Notes: a model not told the origin generated them from the sequence alone. DNA of 64,000 nucleotides from Iphinoe sp. HA4291-MV1 (GCA_019359415.1 JAHHHH010000022.1:1-64000); one strand, 5' to 3'; shown: positions 1 to 8,542, counted from the first letter of the stretch. Program-made: numbers and translations.

Positions 1-125
1 AAACTACCCCAAGCTGCGTCGAGACAATGCTTTGCCAACATTCCACGACTGGTTGCTTTAAGGTTCAAATCCTCAGCGAAAATCATTCCCGTCGAGGTCT
101 TACACGAAAAAATTTGGGACGGGGG
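1..125 (-). pseudogene. TnpB (IS200/IS605 OrfB) fragment, runs off the left edge
   Basis: Read on the minus strand, the frame ending at base 3 contains an EDLN motif followed by SRGMLAKHCLDAAWG, the conserved RuvC-region signature of IS200/IS605 TnpB RNA-guided nucleases. Only this short stretch lies in the window; the rest of the C-terminus would lie to the left. Immediately upstream (higher coordinates) the family sequence stops and a GC-rich inverted repeat begins, so the 5' part of the gene is missing and this is a broken copy. Family assignment is by recognised motif; whether an intact element exists beyond the edge cannot be seen. Confidence 0.6.
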
Positions 126-180
126 TCCATGTATCCCACCGCCAAACGGAGTACCGTTATGGCGGGGGACTTATAGCCCC
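119..180. repeat. GC-rich inverted repeat, possible IS605-type element end
   Basis: An imperfect hairpin is formed by the arms CCCACCGCCA and TGGCGGGGG around a short loop, next to the TnpB fragment. Such hairpins are typical of IS200/IS605 ends and of the guide-RNA scaffold there. Here it lies upstream of the TnpB remnant rather than downstream, so it may belong to a different, overlapping element. Confidence 0.35.
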
Positions 181-228
181 TCAAACTCCCCATCAGTTAA
201 CAAAAGTCTCGCTAGAGCCAAAGCCATC

Positions 229-389
229 GGGAGCATCCCAAATGTGCAAATTGCCCGCAGACTATAAGTCACTGGCTCACAAACAAAGCCTGCCTGCGCA
301 GGCTGTATAATTAGTCCGCGCAGGCGGACTTTGCCTGTGTAGCCGCGATTTCTAATCGCCAGGTATTTTTGCAAAATTGGGATGCTCCC
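229..389. mobile_element. 161-bp MITE-like element with 22-bp inverted ends
   Basis: The left end 229-250 starts GGGAGCATCCCAA and is the inverted complement of 368-389 in 20 of 22 positions. The interior carries the GTGTAGCCGCGATTTC type of repeat. No transposase is encoded. An open 88-residue frame on the minus strand across this element (171-437) is composed of repeat sequence and is not annotated as a gene. Confidence 0.5.
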
Positions 390-428
390 CACTTTGGCGA
401 CTTTTGGTAACTTCGTATTATTAGGATC

Positions 429-638
429 TAACGACAACTTGTGCGTTCCTAACGACAGCTTGTTGTGATGTCACGACAACTTATGCATTCCTAACGACAG
501 CTTGTTGTGATCTAACAACAACTTGTGCATTCCTAACGACAACTTCTTGTGATGTCACGACAGCTTGTTGTGATGTCACGACAGCTTGTGCATTCTTAAC
601 GGCAACTTCTTGTGATCTAACGACAACTTATTGTGGAA
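429..638. repeat. Tandem array of ten 21-bp units
   Basis: Ten contiguous 21-bp units with cores such as TAACGACAACTTGTGCATTCC and TAACGACAGCTTGTTGTGATG. Two tail versions (GCATTCC and TTGTGATG/C) largely alternate. The same unit occurs in inverse orientation at 36124-36375, and both arrays end in the same variant unit containing GTTAGATCC-AATAAT. There are no spacers, so this is not a CRISPR array. The 21-bp period keeps reading frames open but no protein start supports translation. Confidence 0.8.
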
Positions 639-843
639 CTGCGATTGGCAATGCCTGTACCCTTTGGGCGATCGCTCTTCCGGAGCGGGCGCTTTGCGTC
701 ATCGCTCATTTTCATTCTGACTCCTGACTTCTGACTACTTTCTTGGTCATTTTTAGAAGATTTTAACCTGGAAAGTTATTTGATTAACTATATGATTAAT
801 TGTCAAAAAACTAAAATATTTATGATAGACTCTAGCAAATTTG

Positions 844-1521
844 ATGAAATATAACAGCATTGATGCTCTCCTCAAAAATAATCAGGCTTGGGTTGCCCAA
901 AAGCTGTCTCTAGACCCGAATTACTTTGATAAATTATCTAACGGACAAACACCACCTTTTCTCTTTATCGGGTGTTCTGATAGCCGTCTGCCCTTAACAA
1001 ATTTTACCTGTACAGAACCCGGAGAAATATTTGTACATCGTAATATTGCTAATCAAGTTTCACTGACGGATATTAATTTTTTAGCTGTATTAGAATACGC
1101 AATTTTACATCTTGAGGTGAAACACATTATCGTTGCTGGTCACTACGATTGTGGAGGAATTAAAGCAGCTTTAGAAGGAAGAACTATAGGAATTATTGAT
1201 AACTGGGTAAATCCGATTCGGGAACTTTATTTACAGAAACAAGACGAAATTGATTCCTTGCCAACAAGAGAAGAACGTCTAAATCGTTTAGCGGAAATCA
1301 ATGTTGTGGCGCAAGTGAAAAATCTTTACCAAACTTCCATCATGCGTCAAGCACTCCATGAGCGAAAAGCGCCTATGGTTCATGGTTGGGTGCTGGATAT
1401 CCGCACTGGGTTAATTAAAGATTTGAACGTCTCAACTGTACAATGGCAATTGCACCAATGCCCCTTGCTTATGGAGTTTAGACTCTATGCGATTTTAAAA
1501 AATGAAGATAAGTCGCTCTAG
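844..1521 (+). CDS. Beta-class carbonic anhydrase
   Basis: Interconverts CO2 and bicarbonate; in cyanobacteria beta-carbonic anhydrases serve the carboxysome or the cytoplasm/envelope. The protein has the full zinc site: CSDSR (about residues 44-48, Cys ligand and the Asp-Arg dyad) and HYDCGG (about 100-105, His and Cys ligands). Length of about 225 residues fits a single-domain prokaryotic enzyme; it lacks the long C-terminal extension of carboxysomal CcaA. A TTG at 841 is in frame, but ATG at 844 is the more likely start; no strong ribosome site is visible. The stop codon's last base is the first base of a heptamer repeat. It stands alone, convergent with the htrA-like gene. Confidence 0.92.
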   Translation: MKYNSIDALLKNNQAWVAQKLSLDPNYFDKLSNGQTPPFLFIGCSDSRLPLTNFTCTEPGEIFVHRNIANQVSLTDINFLAVLEYAILHLEVKHIIVAGHYDCGGIKAALEGRTIGIIDNWVNPIRELYLQKQDEIDSLPTREERLNRLAEINVVAQVKNLYQTSIMRQALHERKAPMVHGWVLDIRTGLIKDLNVSTVQWQLHQCPLLMEFRLYAILKNEDKSL

Positions 1522-1602
1522 GGCAATGGGCAATGGGCAATGGGCAATGGGCAATGGGCAATGGGCAATGGGCAATACTCGATTCCCAATTCCCAATTCC
1601 CA
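1521..1602. repeat. Heptanucleotide repeat (GGGCAAT)8 followed by (ATTCCCA)n
   Basis: Eight perfect tandem GGGCAAT units at 1521-1576 are followed by ATTCCCA units, a short tandemly repeated repetitive sequence characteristic of heterocyst-forming cyanobacteria. It starts on the last base of the carbonic anhydrase stop codon. Confidence 0.85.
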
Positions 1603-1653
1603 TTTGTATCAATATTAATGCAAACCGCTATACTCAGATCTTGCACCTGAGTT

Positions 1654-1721
1654 AAAAACCGGGTTTCTTGAGAATACCTGCTCGTAGAAACCTTAATCTC
1701 TGGTTTAGAAACCCGGTTTTT
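1654..1721. terminator. Inverted repeat between convergent genes
   Basis: A 15-bp perfect inverted repeat, AAAAACCGGGTTTCT (1654-1668) and AGAAACCCGGTTTTT (1707-1721), with a 38-bp spacer. It lies between the 3' ends of the carbonic anhydrase and protease genes, and the T/A-rich arm ends suit a bidirectional terminator; it could also be a dispersed repeat. Confidence 0.45.
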
Positions 1722-1771
1722 TGGGTCTTGTTGAGAATGGTGTAAGATATCAGTATAAGCGTAATCAATCA

Positions 1772-3025
1772 CTACTCAGAAGTGGCATCTCTGAGTTCTC
1801 CCGGTTTCACAGTCAACTGTTGAGTTTTTTCACCCCGCTGTAGTGTTATCTGTAAAGGATGATTCACTTGACTCTGTTCTACCAAGTTTTGCAACTGTTC
1901 TGCAGTTGTTATCACTTGTTCATCAACTTGAGTAATGACATCTCCCCGACGTAAACCACCAGTTGCAGCAGGACTGTTGGGCATGATCTGCACCACCAAT
2001 ACACCATTAATTTCTGGCAAAGTCATTGTTGTATTGGGATCGTTGTTTGATTGTCTTGCTAGTTCTGGCGTCAGGGTAACCATCCGAACGCCGATATAAG
2101 GATGAGAAATTTTCTCACCACGAGCCAAAGCATCTTCAATAATCTTGGCTTTATCAATAGGAATAGCAAACCCAATTCCTTGAGCATCAGCACGAATTGC
2201 TGTATTGATGCCAATCACTTCACCTTGTTCATTGAGCAAGGGACCACCAGAGTTACCAGGATTGATAGCAGCATCGGTTTGGATAAAGTCTAAGCGTTTA
2301 TCGGGAATGCCAACTTGAGCACTGGAGCGGTTCAAAGTGCTGATAATACCCAAGGTCACGGTGTTATCTAATCCTAACGGATTACCAACTGCGATCGCCC
2401 AGTCACCCACTTGCAAGTCCTTGGAATTACCAAGGGGAGCTACTGGCAAGTTTTTCTCATCAATTTTGACAACTGCTAAATCTGAAGGCTCATCCACCCC
2501 TTTCACCGCTCCTTTTAACTTGCGTCCATCCTTGAGGGTGACAGTGACAGAATCAGCACCGCTCACAACGTGAGCATTAGTGAGAATCATGCCGTTGGGG
2601 TCAATAATAAAACCAGACCCTTCCCCGCGTTGATGATACTCTTGAGGCACTCTGAGAGAGAAATCATTACCAAAAAATTCTTGGAAGAAGGGATCACTAA
2701 AAAATGGGTCAGGCGCACGCATGGTGATAGTACGCTCTGTATCAATTCGCACAACTGCAGGTCCGACTCGATTGACAGCAGCACTAACGAAACTGCGGAT
2801 AGCAACTTTTTGGGAGGCTGCTGTTGGAGGTGCAGTCGTTTCTACTGTGGGAGTCATGGGTACGGTAGCACTGGGGAGAGACGATCGCTTAAAAATTTGC
2901 AGGTTGGGAAATGCCCATAAAGTCGTCAAAGTTAACGCTACACTCAAAACAGCTATCAGGGCATGGCTAGTCACTTGACGCAACAGAGGCGAGAAACGTT
3001 GTTCTTGTGAAGATGACAAAGACAT
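1772..3025 (-). CDS. htrA: HtrA/Deg-family serine protease with one PDZ domain
   Basis: Periplasmic or lumen-facing protein quality-control protease. Residues about 20-40 form an uncleaved-looking membrane anchor or signal. The trypsin-like domain carries the triad His152 (LTNAHVV), Asp182 (SDLAVV) and Ser259 (NPGNSGGPL). A single PDZ domain follows at about 300-405. Its 417 residues match the cyanobacterial HtrA/HhoA/HhoB group; which of the three paralogues it is cannot be decided from sequence alone. ATG at 3025 is the start. The gene is convergent with the carbonic anhydrase and divergent from the oxidoreductase at 3309. Confidence 0.93.
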   Translation of the reverse strand: MSLSSSQEQRFSPLLRQVTSHALIAVLSVALTLTTLWAFPNLQIFKRSSLPSATVPMTPTVETTAPPTAASQKVAIRSFVSAAVNRVGPAVVRIDTERTITMRAPDPFFSDPFFQEFFGNDFSLRVPQEYHQRGEGSGFIIDPNGMILTNAHVVSGADSVTVTLKDGRKLKGAVKGVDEPSDLAVVKIDEKNLPVAPLGNSKDLQVGDWAIAVGNPLGLDNTVTLGIISTLNRSSAQVGIPDKRLDFIQTDAAINPGNSGGPLLNEQGEVIGINTAIRADAQGIGFAIPIDKAKIIEDALARGEKISHPYIGVRMVTLTPELARQSNNDPNTTMTLPEINGVLVVQIMPNSPAATGGLRRGDVITQVDEQVITTAEQLQNLVEQSQVNHPLQITLQRGEKTQQLTVKPGELRDATSE

Positions 3026-3085
3026 AGTAATTTCTGCTATTCCAAAGAGCTTACAGGTTGCATAATCCGAGGCATTGAGTTTTTC

Positions 3086-3113
3086 TTGACAATCTATCTA
3101 AATTGTGTAATAG
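3086..3113 (+). promoter_or_regulatory. Candidate sigma70-type promoter
   Basis: TTGACA (3086-3091), a 16-bp spacer and TAATAG (3108-3113) preceded by TG, facing the oxidoreductase gene about 195 bases downstream. Consensus match only; no transcription data. Confidence 0.35.
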
Positions 3114-3308
3114 GATAAAAAAATCAGCGTCGATGATATCAGCGCCTCTACGACCATTATGACTGGAGGCTATGCTGTTCGGTGTGCTGCTACTCGCTGC
3201 GCTCCAATTCACACATTCGCGAGCGTGAGAAAAATAATTTTGAATAGTGAAGTCTATTGCATCAATTTGTGATAAGCAAGCAGTAGAAAAAAGCAATTGG
3301 AAACTACG

Positions 3309-4319
3309 ATGAAAGTTTGGGAAGTTCACTCTAAAGAAGGTCTAGATGCATTAACACTGGTTGAAAGACCAGAACCACAACCAAAAGCAGGACAGGTTCT
3401 TTTAAAGATGTGTGCTGCTTCGCTCAATTATCGGGACTTGTTGACTGTGAAAGGGGCATATGGCTCTAAGCAAAAGCTACCGTTTGTTCCGTTCTCTGAT
3501 GGTGTGGGAGAAGTGGTTGCTATTGGCGACGGAGTGACTAGAGTCAAAGTAGGCGATCGCGTGGCTGGCATCTTCATGCAAACTTGGTTAGAAGGGGAAT
3601 TCTCAGCAGATAAATCAAAATCAGCGTTGGGCGGAGCCATTGATGGTATCTTAGCTGAATACGTGACGCTTCATGAAGACGGTGTTGTTCATGTCCCAGA
3701 ACACCTTTCTGACGAGGAAGCAGCATCGTTACCTTGTGCTGCGGTAACGGCTTGGAACGCCCTAACAACGGATGGCAAGCTAAAAACTGGGGACACTGTT
3801 CTCATACAAGGTACGGGAGGAGTGTCTTTGTTTGCGCTGCAGTTTGGCAAGATAATGGGGGCACAAGTCATTGCCACTTCTAGCAGCGACTTGAAGTTGG
3901 ATAAGTTAAAGCAACTTGGGGCAATTGATGTCATCAATTACAAAACCACATCAAACTGGGATGAAAAAGTTTGGGAACTGACAAATCAGGTAGGGGTTGA
4001 TCGCATTATAGAGGTTGGCGGTGCAGGCACTTTCAATAAATCGTTACGTGCTGTTCGCTACGGTGGGCATATCAGTTTGATTGGAGTGCTTTCTGGACTC
4101 AGTGCAGATGTCAATACAGTGTCGATTCTGCACAAAGGGATTACTGTACAAGGCATCTACGTAGGTAGTCGCGCTATGTTTGAGGCAATGAACCGGGCAA
4201 TTGCTTTACATGGTATCAAACCCATTGTTGATCGAGTATTCCCCTTTGAAGAAGCGCGGCAGGCATTGGAATACATGGAGAGTGGAGCACATTTTGGTAA
4301 AATAGCGCTGCGCTTTTAG
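3309..4319 (+). CDS. Zinc-independent MDR-family NAD(P)-dependent oxidoreductase (quinone reductase/alcohol dehydrogenase-like)
   Basis: Medium-chain dehydrogenase/reductase of about 336 residues. The N-terminal GroES-like domain contains LNYRDLLTVKGAYG, as in quinone-oxidoreductase-like members, and lacks the cysteines of the structural zinc lobe. A Rossmann nucleotide-binding segment with GTGGVSLFALQFGK follows near residue 160, and the C-terminus has the usual ARQALEYMESGAHFGKI. Substrate is unknown; reduction of quinones, enones or aldehydes is typical. A TTG at 3297 is in frame, but the family starts at MKVWEV, so ATG 3309 is chosen. Monocistronic as far as seen. Confidence 0.88.
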   Translation: MKVWEVHSKEGLDALTLVERPEPQPKAGQVLLKMCAASLNYRDLLTVKGAYGSKQKLPFVPFSDGVGEVVAIGDGVTRVKVGDRVAGIFMQTWLEGEFSADKSKSALGGAIDGILAEYVTLHEDGVVHVPEHLSDEEAASLPCAAVTAWNALTTDGKLKTGDTVLIQGTGGVSLFALQFGKIMGAQVIATSSSDLKLDKLKQLGAIDVINYKTTSNWDEKVWELTNQVGVDRIIEVGGAGTFNKSLRAVRYGGHISLIGVLSGLSADVNTVSILHKGITVQGIYVGSRAMFEAMNRAIALHGIKPIVDRVFPFEEARQALEYMESGAHFGKIALRF

Positions 4320-4433
4320 ATGTTAGGCTACTCCGCAACAATGAAAGACGACTCATGAGTCCAAAAAGCTAATACAAAAAGCTAATAGTAGAATAAGGTA
4401 CAGAAAAAGCTGCATAAAAGGGAGAAAGGGAAA

Positions 4434-5276
4434 TTGGATGAACTTAGGGTGGCACTAGAGCTAGCAACCGAAGAAGAATTGCAAGATTTGACAGCAATTC
4501 TGTTTAGTCGTAAGTTTAATCCCCTGGATTATGTTCACACACCGGAACCTATAGAAGTGCAAAGCAAAGGTCGCAAAGCATGGCTAGATGCACTAGAGCA
4601 GCGCTTTCGCTTTTTGGCAGCAGATGGGATGACAGTCTTGCTGGGACGCACTAGTCAAGTGACTTACCGACAAGCACTAATTCAAGTGTGTAAGTATTTG
4701 AAAATGCCTTATTCTAGTGAACTGACAACAGTTGATTTAGAAGCTGAGGTATTTCTGCACCTATTGGGTCAGGTATGGAAAAAATTGCCAGAAAAGGATA
4801 AGCAAAAATTGACTGTGCGGATACAGCGTCAGCTAGCAAAAGCAGAATTAACAGAACCGCTACCACTAACATTGCAGCGAGACCCCTTGGGATTACTTTT
4901 CAAAGGCGGTAGTGCTCTTGCTGTCACTTCTGTTCTCCAACCACTGTTGCTCAAACAAATTGCCCATCAATTTGCGATGCACTTTGCTACATATCAAGTT
5001 GCGAAACAAGCAATGATTCAAGGTTCTGGAGTAGCAGCCAATCAGTTTCCAAATTATGTCGCACTACAGATGGCAAGACGTGGTATGGCTGTTAACGCGG
5101 CTCGTTATGGGGTTGTTCGCAGTGTATTTGCCTTTTTAGGACCAGTGATGTGGAGTTGGTTTTTTGCGGACTTGGGATGGAGAGCGATCGCCACTAGTTA
5201 CGGTCGGATTATACCTACCATCTTTACCTTAGCTCAAATTCGTCTCACTCGTACTGAATGTTGGGAGCTTGCTTGA
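4434..5276 (+). CDS. YaaW-family (UPF0174) protein
   Basis: A 280-residue protein of the YaaW/UPF0174 family. The N-terminal part (MDELRVALELATEEELQDLTAILF) is a helical region found in cyanobacterial members; the C-terminal half has hydrophobic, glycine-rich helices (about 150-265). Biochemical function is not established. The start is TTG at 4434, supported by GGGAGAAAGG about five bases upstream; no ATG fits. Its last 19 bases overlap the start of the next gene in another frame, suggesting translational coupling. Confidence 0.75.
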   Translation: MDELRVALELATEEELQDLTAILFSRKFNPLDYVHTPEPIEVQSKGRKAWLDALEQRFRFLAADGMTVLLGRTSQVTYRQALIQVCKYLKMPYSSELTTVDLEAEVFLHLLGQVWKKLPEKDKQKLTVRIQRQLAKAELTEPLPLTLQRDPLGLLFKGGSALAVTSVLQPLLLKQIAHQFAMHFATYQVAKQAMIQGSGVAANQFPNYVALQMARRGMAVNAARYGVVRSVFAFLGPVMWSWFFADLGWRAIATSYGRIIPTIFTLAQIRLTRTECWELA

Positions 5277-6685
5277 AAACAGCTTTTCGTCATCCCAACC
5301 CTGATTTGCAATTCTCTTGGAACTGCGCTCAACTGGGGCTGCTCATCTTTCCATTGATTCCATTTATTGGGGCTGTGGGTATAGTTTTGGCAATATTGGG
5401 AGCTTGGCTCACTCAATACCGTACAATTATCCGCCGTCCCTTGAACTGGGGGTTTGCTCTCCTCAGTGTCTTGCTAATCATTACTGCTGGCTTTGCCTAC
5501 GACAAAACAGCGGCTTTCTTGGGTTTATTTAATTTCTTGCCGTTTTTTTTAGTTTTTGCTGGCTTCAGCACCCTTATTCAGACACCTGCACAATTGCGGC
5601 AAATGTCTTGGATTTTGGTGCTTAGTTCCCTACCAGTCGTGATTCTTGGATTTGGGCAGTTGTTTTTAGATTGGTCTTTTAAGATCAGAGTTTTGTGGTT
5701 TGTCGTGGAATGGGAGATAGAACCTGGAGGACAACCACTAGGTCGTATGGCTTCCATATTCATGTACGCCAACATTTTAGCTGGTTATCTGATGATAGTT
5801 TTCATTCTAGGGATAGGGTTGTGGGTGGAAAGCTATCGGCGTCTGAGGAGACAAGGAGGACAAGGGGACAAGGGAACAAGGGGACAAGGAGGACAAGGGG
5901 AAAAATTTCCTCTCCCCATCCCCTCATCCCCCTCATCCCCCTATCCTCTCATTCCCCCATTCCCCCATCCCCCCTTTCTCTTCCTAACAGTGGCGGTGAT
6001 TGCCAATTTCGTAGCATTGATTTTGACTGACTCGCGAAATGCTTGGGTCATTGCGATTCTTGCCTGTTTAGCTTATGCTCTTTACCAAGGCTGGTACATT
6101 CTTGTGGCTGGTGTCGGTGGTCTCGCTGCGACTGTACTGACAGCTGCTTTTGCTCCTTCGCCTGTGGCTCAATTGTTTCGTAAGGTTGTTCCTGCTTTTT
6201 TCTGGGCACGGTTCAATGACCAACTGTATCCTAATAGACCAACTGCGTTACTCCGCAAAACACAGTGGCAATTTGCTTTATCTTTGACTCAGCAGCGTCC
6301 TTGGACTGGCTGGGGTTTACGTAATTTTACTTCTCTGTACGAAGCACAGATGCACATTTGGTTGGGACATCCCCATAACTTGTTTTTGATGCTATTTGCT
6401 GAAACTGGGTTTCCTGCTACTCTTTTATTCTGTGGCTTACTCGTTTGGATATTTATTGCAGGCGTTCAACTGTTACAAAAGTCAAAATCTCTAGAGCTAA
6501 AGGAGGCAGAAGATAAATTGATATGTTTCAGTTATCTTCTGGTGTTTATGGCTTGGGTATTATTTAATACAGTAGATGTCAGCTTATTCGACTTTCGCTT
6601 CAATACGCTCTCGTGGTTATTATTATCTGCTATTTCTGGAATCGTATATCGCCACAACAAGTACCAAGGGCTTCAGATCAAATAA
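5258..6685 (+). CDS. O-antigen ligase / Wzy_C-like polytopic membrane protein
   Basis: Multi-pass inner-membrane protein of 475 residues with about ten hydrophobic segments and a Wzy_C-type loop, including RPWTGWGLRNFTSLY and LGHPHNLFLMLFAETG (about 345-385). Members join sugar polymers to lipid carriers or polymerise them; the cyanobacterial branch also includes the IctB-like proteins, so the substrate is open. Odd feature: residues about 197-240 (5846-5977) are a low-complexity insert made from tandem DNA repeats (GGACAAGG and CCCCAT types) in a loop between membrane helices; the frame stays open. Starts at ATG 5258 inside the upstream YaaW gene. Confidence 0.8.
   Translation: MLGACLKTAFRHPNPDLQFSWNCAQLGLLIFPLIPFIGAVGIVLAILGAWLTQYRTIIRRPLNWGFALLSVLLIITAGFAYDKTAAFLGLFNFLPFFLVFAGFSTLIQTPAQLRQMSWILVLSSLPVVILGFGQLFLDWSFKIRVLWFVVEWEIEPGGQPLGRMASIFMYANILAGYLMIVFILGIGLWVESYRRLRRQGGQGDKGTRGQGGQGEKFPLPIPSSPSSPYPLIPPFPHPPFLFLTVAVIANFVALILTDSRNAWVIAILACLAYALYQGWYILVAGVGGLAATVLTAAFAPSPVAQLFRKVVPAFFWARFNDQLYPNRPTALLRKTQWQFALSLTQQRPWTGWGLRNFTSLYEAQMHIWLGHPHNLFLMLFAETGFPATLLFCGLLVWIFIAGVQLLQKSKSLELKEAEDKLICFSYLLVFMAWVLFNTVDVSLFDFRFNTLSWLLLSAISGIVYRHNKYQGLQIK
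5846..5977 (+). repeat. In-frame tandem-repeat insertion inside the ligase-like gene
   Basis: Imperfect repeats of GGACAAGGGGA type are followed by C-rich CCCCTCATC-type repeats. They are translated as a Gly/Gln/Lys-rich stretch and then a Pro/Ser-rich stretch. The 132-bp length is a multiple of three. Confidence 0.75.
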
Positions 6686-6876
6686 AAACTGACTTTACAG
6701 GTCATTTATTACTGCTCATTACTTTCAGAGTATATACTGATGCTTTTGCATTAGCAAGTTAATAAAATTACCATTATACGTTTGTGATTGTATATGTGGC
6801 TCATCCCACATTAGTCACGATCGCCGATTGTTGGGAAGATGTAGGAATCCCCTTTTTTGGTGTTTTCCTGCATGAT

Positions 6877-6897
6877 GGGCATCTCTTGTAGATGCCC
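6877..6897. terminator. Hairpin between convergent genes
   Basis: GGGCATCT and AGATGCCC form an 8-bp perfect stem with a five-base loop (CTTGT), followed on the plus strand by TTACTTTTT. It lies in the 316-base gap between the ligase-like gene and msrA, which otherwise holds nothing recognisable. Confidence 0.55.
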
Positions 6898-7001
6898 TTA
6901 CTTTTTAGCAATGACGTTTTTTAGTATCAGCTCTTCCGTGTGTTTATCTGAAAAACCTGACTGAGAACTCAGAACTATTCTAAGCTCTGAGTTCCAAAGA
7001 C

Positions 7002-7664
7002 TTAGCCATTAAGTTCAGCAATTCCCACAGGACAAGCAACGTTTGTCCCCCCTAACCCACAATAGCCATTAGGATTTTTCGCCAGATATTGCTGATGGTA
7101 ATCTTCAGCGTAGTAAAATTCAGGAGCATCAAGAATTTCAGTAGTAATCTTCCCATAACCTGAAGTGCTCAGTGCTTGCTGATAAGCTTCTTGTGATGCT
7201 TCTGCTAGCTTCCTTTGATTTTCAGAATACACGTAAATTCCTGAACGGTACTGAGTACCCATGTCGTTACCCTGACGCATTCCTTGAGTGGGATCGTGAT
7301 TTTCCCAGAAAACTTTTAGCAACTCAGAATAACTAATGACTTTTGGGTCAAAGACGACTCGTACCACTTCATTATGACCTGTGCGTCCGCTACACACTTC
7401 TTGATAAGTAGGGTTGGGAGTGATGCCAGCAGCATAGCCTACTGCTGTGCTGTAAACTCTTTCTAGTTGCCAGAATTTGCGTTCTGCACCCCAAAAGCAC
7501 CCCATGCCAAACATCGCGATTTCCATACCTTCTGGATACGGAGGCTTGAGCGGATGACCGTTGACATAATGACGGTCTGGTACTAACATTTCTTCTGACC
7601 TTCCTGGCAAAGCTTCTTCAGGAGTCGGCAGGGTTGACTTTTTTCCAAATCCAAATAGCACCAT
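7002..7664 (-). CDS. msrA: Peptide-methionine (S)-S-oxide reductase
   Basis: Repairs methionine S-sulfoxide in proteins and as free amino acid, using thioredoxin-type reductants. The catalytic motif GCFWGAE gives nucleophile Cys56, and the family segments TAVGYAGG-like (TAVGYAAG), GHNEVVRV and the C-terminal [14 protein letters not shown] are present; resolving cysteines lie near the C-terminus. At 220 residues it is a standard MsrA with a roughly 45-residue N-terminal extension. ATG at 7664 is the start. The gene stands alone. Confidence 0.95.
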   Translation of the reverse strand: MVLFGFGKKSTLPTPEEALPGRSEEMLVPDRHYVNGHPLKPPYPEGMEIAMFGMGCFWGAERKFWQLERVYSTAVGYAAGITPNPTYQEVCSGRTGHNEVVRVVFDPKVISYSELLKVFWENHDPTQGMRQGNDMGTQYRSGIYVYSENQRKLAEASQEAYQQALSTSGYGKITTEILDAPEFYYAEDYHQQYLAKNPNGYCGLGGTNVACPVGIAELNG

Positions 7665-7847
7665 TGATTTTTACTCTGGGTTTTATGAAAATGTTCTTTA
7701 CCTTACTTAATATTTTAAAGATTTTAAAGGTTGTTTGTCCTGCATTGTCAATTTTGTATTTGAACAAGTGTTACAGCAGAATAGAGGCGTCAGTCGTCAG
7801 GAGTCAGATCGCGTAGCGTCTCCCCTTCGCCCTTCGCCCTTCGCGCA

Positions 7848-7894
7848 GCGTCTCCCTTAGGAGAAGGGGCGACGCCTTCTCCTAAGGGAGACGC
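7848..7894. repeat. 20-bp perfect hairpin
   Basis: GCGTCTCCCTTAGGAGAAGG at 7848-7867 is the exact inverse complement of 7875-7894, with a seven-base loop. It sits amid other dispersed repeats and is not followed by a T-run. Confidence 0.8.
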
Positions 7895-8132
7895 CAAGGG
7901 CGTTGGCGCAAGCCTGTCCGCAGGACTTACAAAGCAGCGTGTCGCAGACAAGGGCGTTGGCGCAAGCCTGTCGCAGACAAGGGAGAAGTAAAAAGGGCTT
8001 AGAGTCTGCCTTTTAGACCTCAGTACTGTACTTCATTTACTTGCAATGTGCTGTATATCATTTCACGAAATGTCTAATACAAATGGACAATGGGCAATTT
8101 CCATTTGTATCAAAATTAAAGTGAAACGGTAT

Positions 8133-8228
8133 TATAGCGGTTCCCACTCGCGTGAGGTACACGAGAGCCTTTGATTTATAACCATTTCAGCTTTCAATCC
8201 GTACCTCATTTGATCGAGAAGCGCTATA
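8133..8228. mobile_element. 96-bp MITE-like element, TATAGCG ends
   Basis: The ends are inverted repeats: TATAGCGGTTCCC...TGAGGTAC at 8133-8160 matches the inverse of 8201-8228 in about 21 of 28 positions. The outer bases are shared with the element at 21308-21418. No coding capacity. Confidence 0.5.
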
Positions 8229-8302
8229 GAGGTTGATCTTGGAGTGGGTTTTAATGATGAATTAACTAAAAGGCTATAAGCTAGTAACTTTAATATTCTT
8301 TT

Positions 8303-8476
8303 ATGAATAAATTAAAAGCGTATACCCTTACAGTTATTCTTGCGGCGTTAACATTTCCCCAAGCAAGTCATGCTGCTGTTGCTCCACCAGTTGAGGCACA
8401 GGTTAAGGAGGTGGCGCAGTGGTTTACTGGTTTCTTCAACAATACCCAGCAAGTCGCTAGCAGCCCCGAATCTTAG
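8303..8476 (+). CDS. Small secreted protein of unknown function (57 aa)
   Basis: An ATG-started reading frame of 57 codons. The N-terminus is a canonical Sec signal: MNKLK, a hydrophobic core (AYTLTVILAALTF), then ASHA with a likely cut before AVAPPV. The mature part would be about 33 residues, rich in Gln and Val, with VAQWFTGFFNNTQQVAS. No family is recognised. It lies just downstream of a MITE-like element and ends 66 bases before the convergent peptidoglycan-binding gene. The ordered signal peptide argues that it is a real gene. Confidence 0.6.
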   Translation: MNKLKAYTLTVILAALTFPQASHAAVAPPVEAQVKEVAQWFTGFFNNTQQVASSPES

Positions 8477-8542
8477 TCTCGGTGGTTTTGCTCCTCCCAC
8501 CCTGTTTTATAATTCTTAACTCAAAATTCATCACTTTTATTA

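Larger units (their letters stand above)
7665..8302. other. Repeat-rich intergenic stretch
   Basis: About 640 bases without a convincing gene. It holds G/C-rich dispersed cyanobacterial repeats (GGGAGACGCCAAGGGCG, GGCGCAAGCCTGTC, at about 7800-7985), a 20-bp perfect hairpin and a MITE-like element, both listed separately. Related repeats are at 23450-23510 and 36470-36560. Confidence 0.6.

Noticed and set aside
171-437. 88-codon minus-strand frame as a protein gene
   Set aside because: It runs through the inverted-repeat element and into the 21-bp array; composition is that of dispersed repeats.
429-638. CRISPR array
   Set aside because: Units are contiguous with no unique spacers, and no cas genes are nearby.
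1518-1772. 84-codon frame opposite the carbonic anhydrase end
   Set aside because: Made of heptamer repeats and the 15-bp inverted repeat; not a plausible protein.
3051-3329. 92-codon minus-strand frame between htrA and the oxidoreductase
   Set aside because: Covers promoter-like sequence and the oxidoreductase start on the other strand; no family resemblance.
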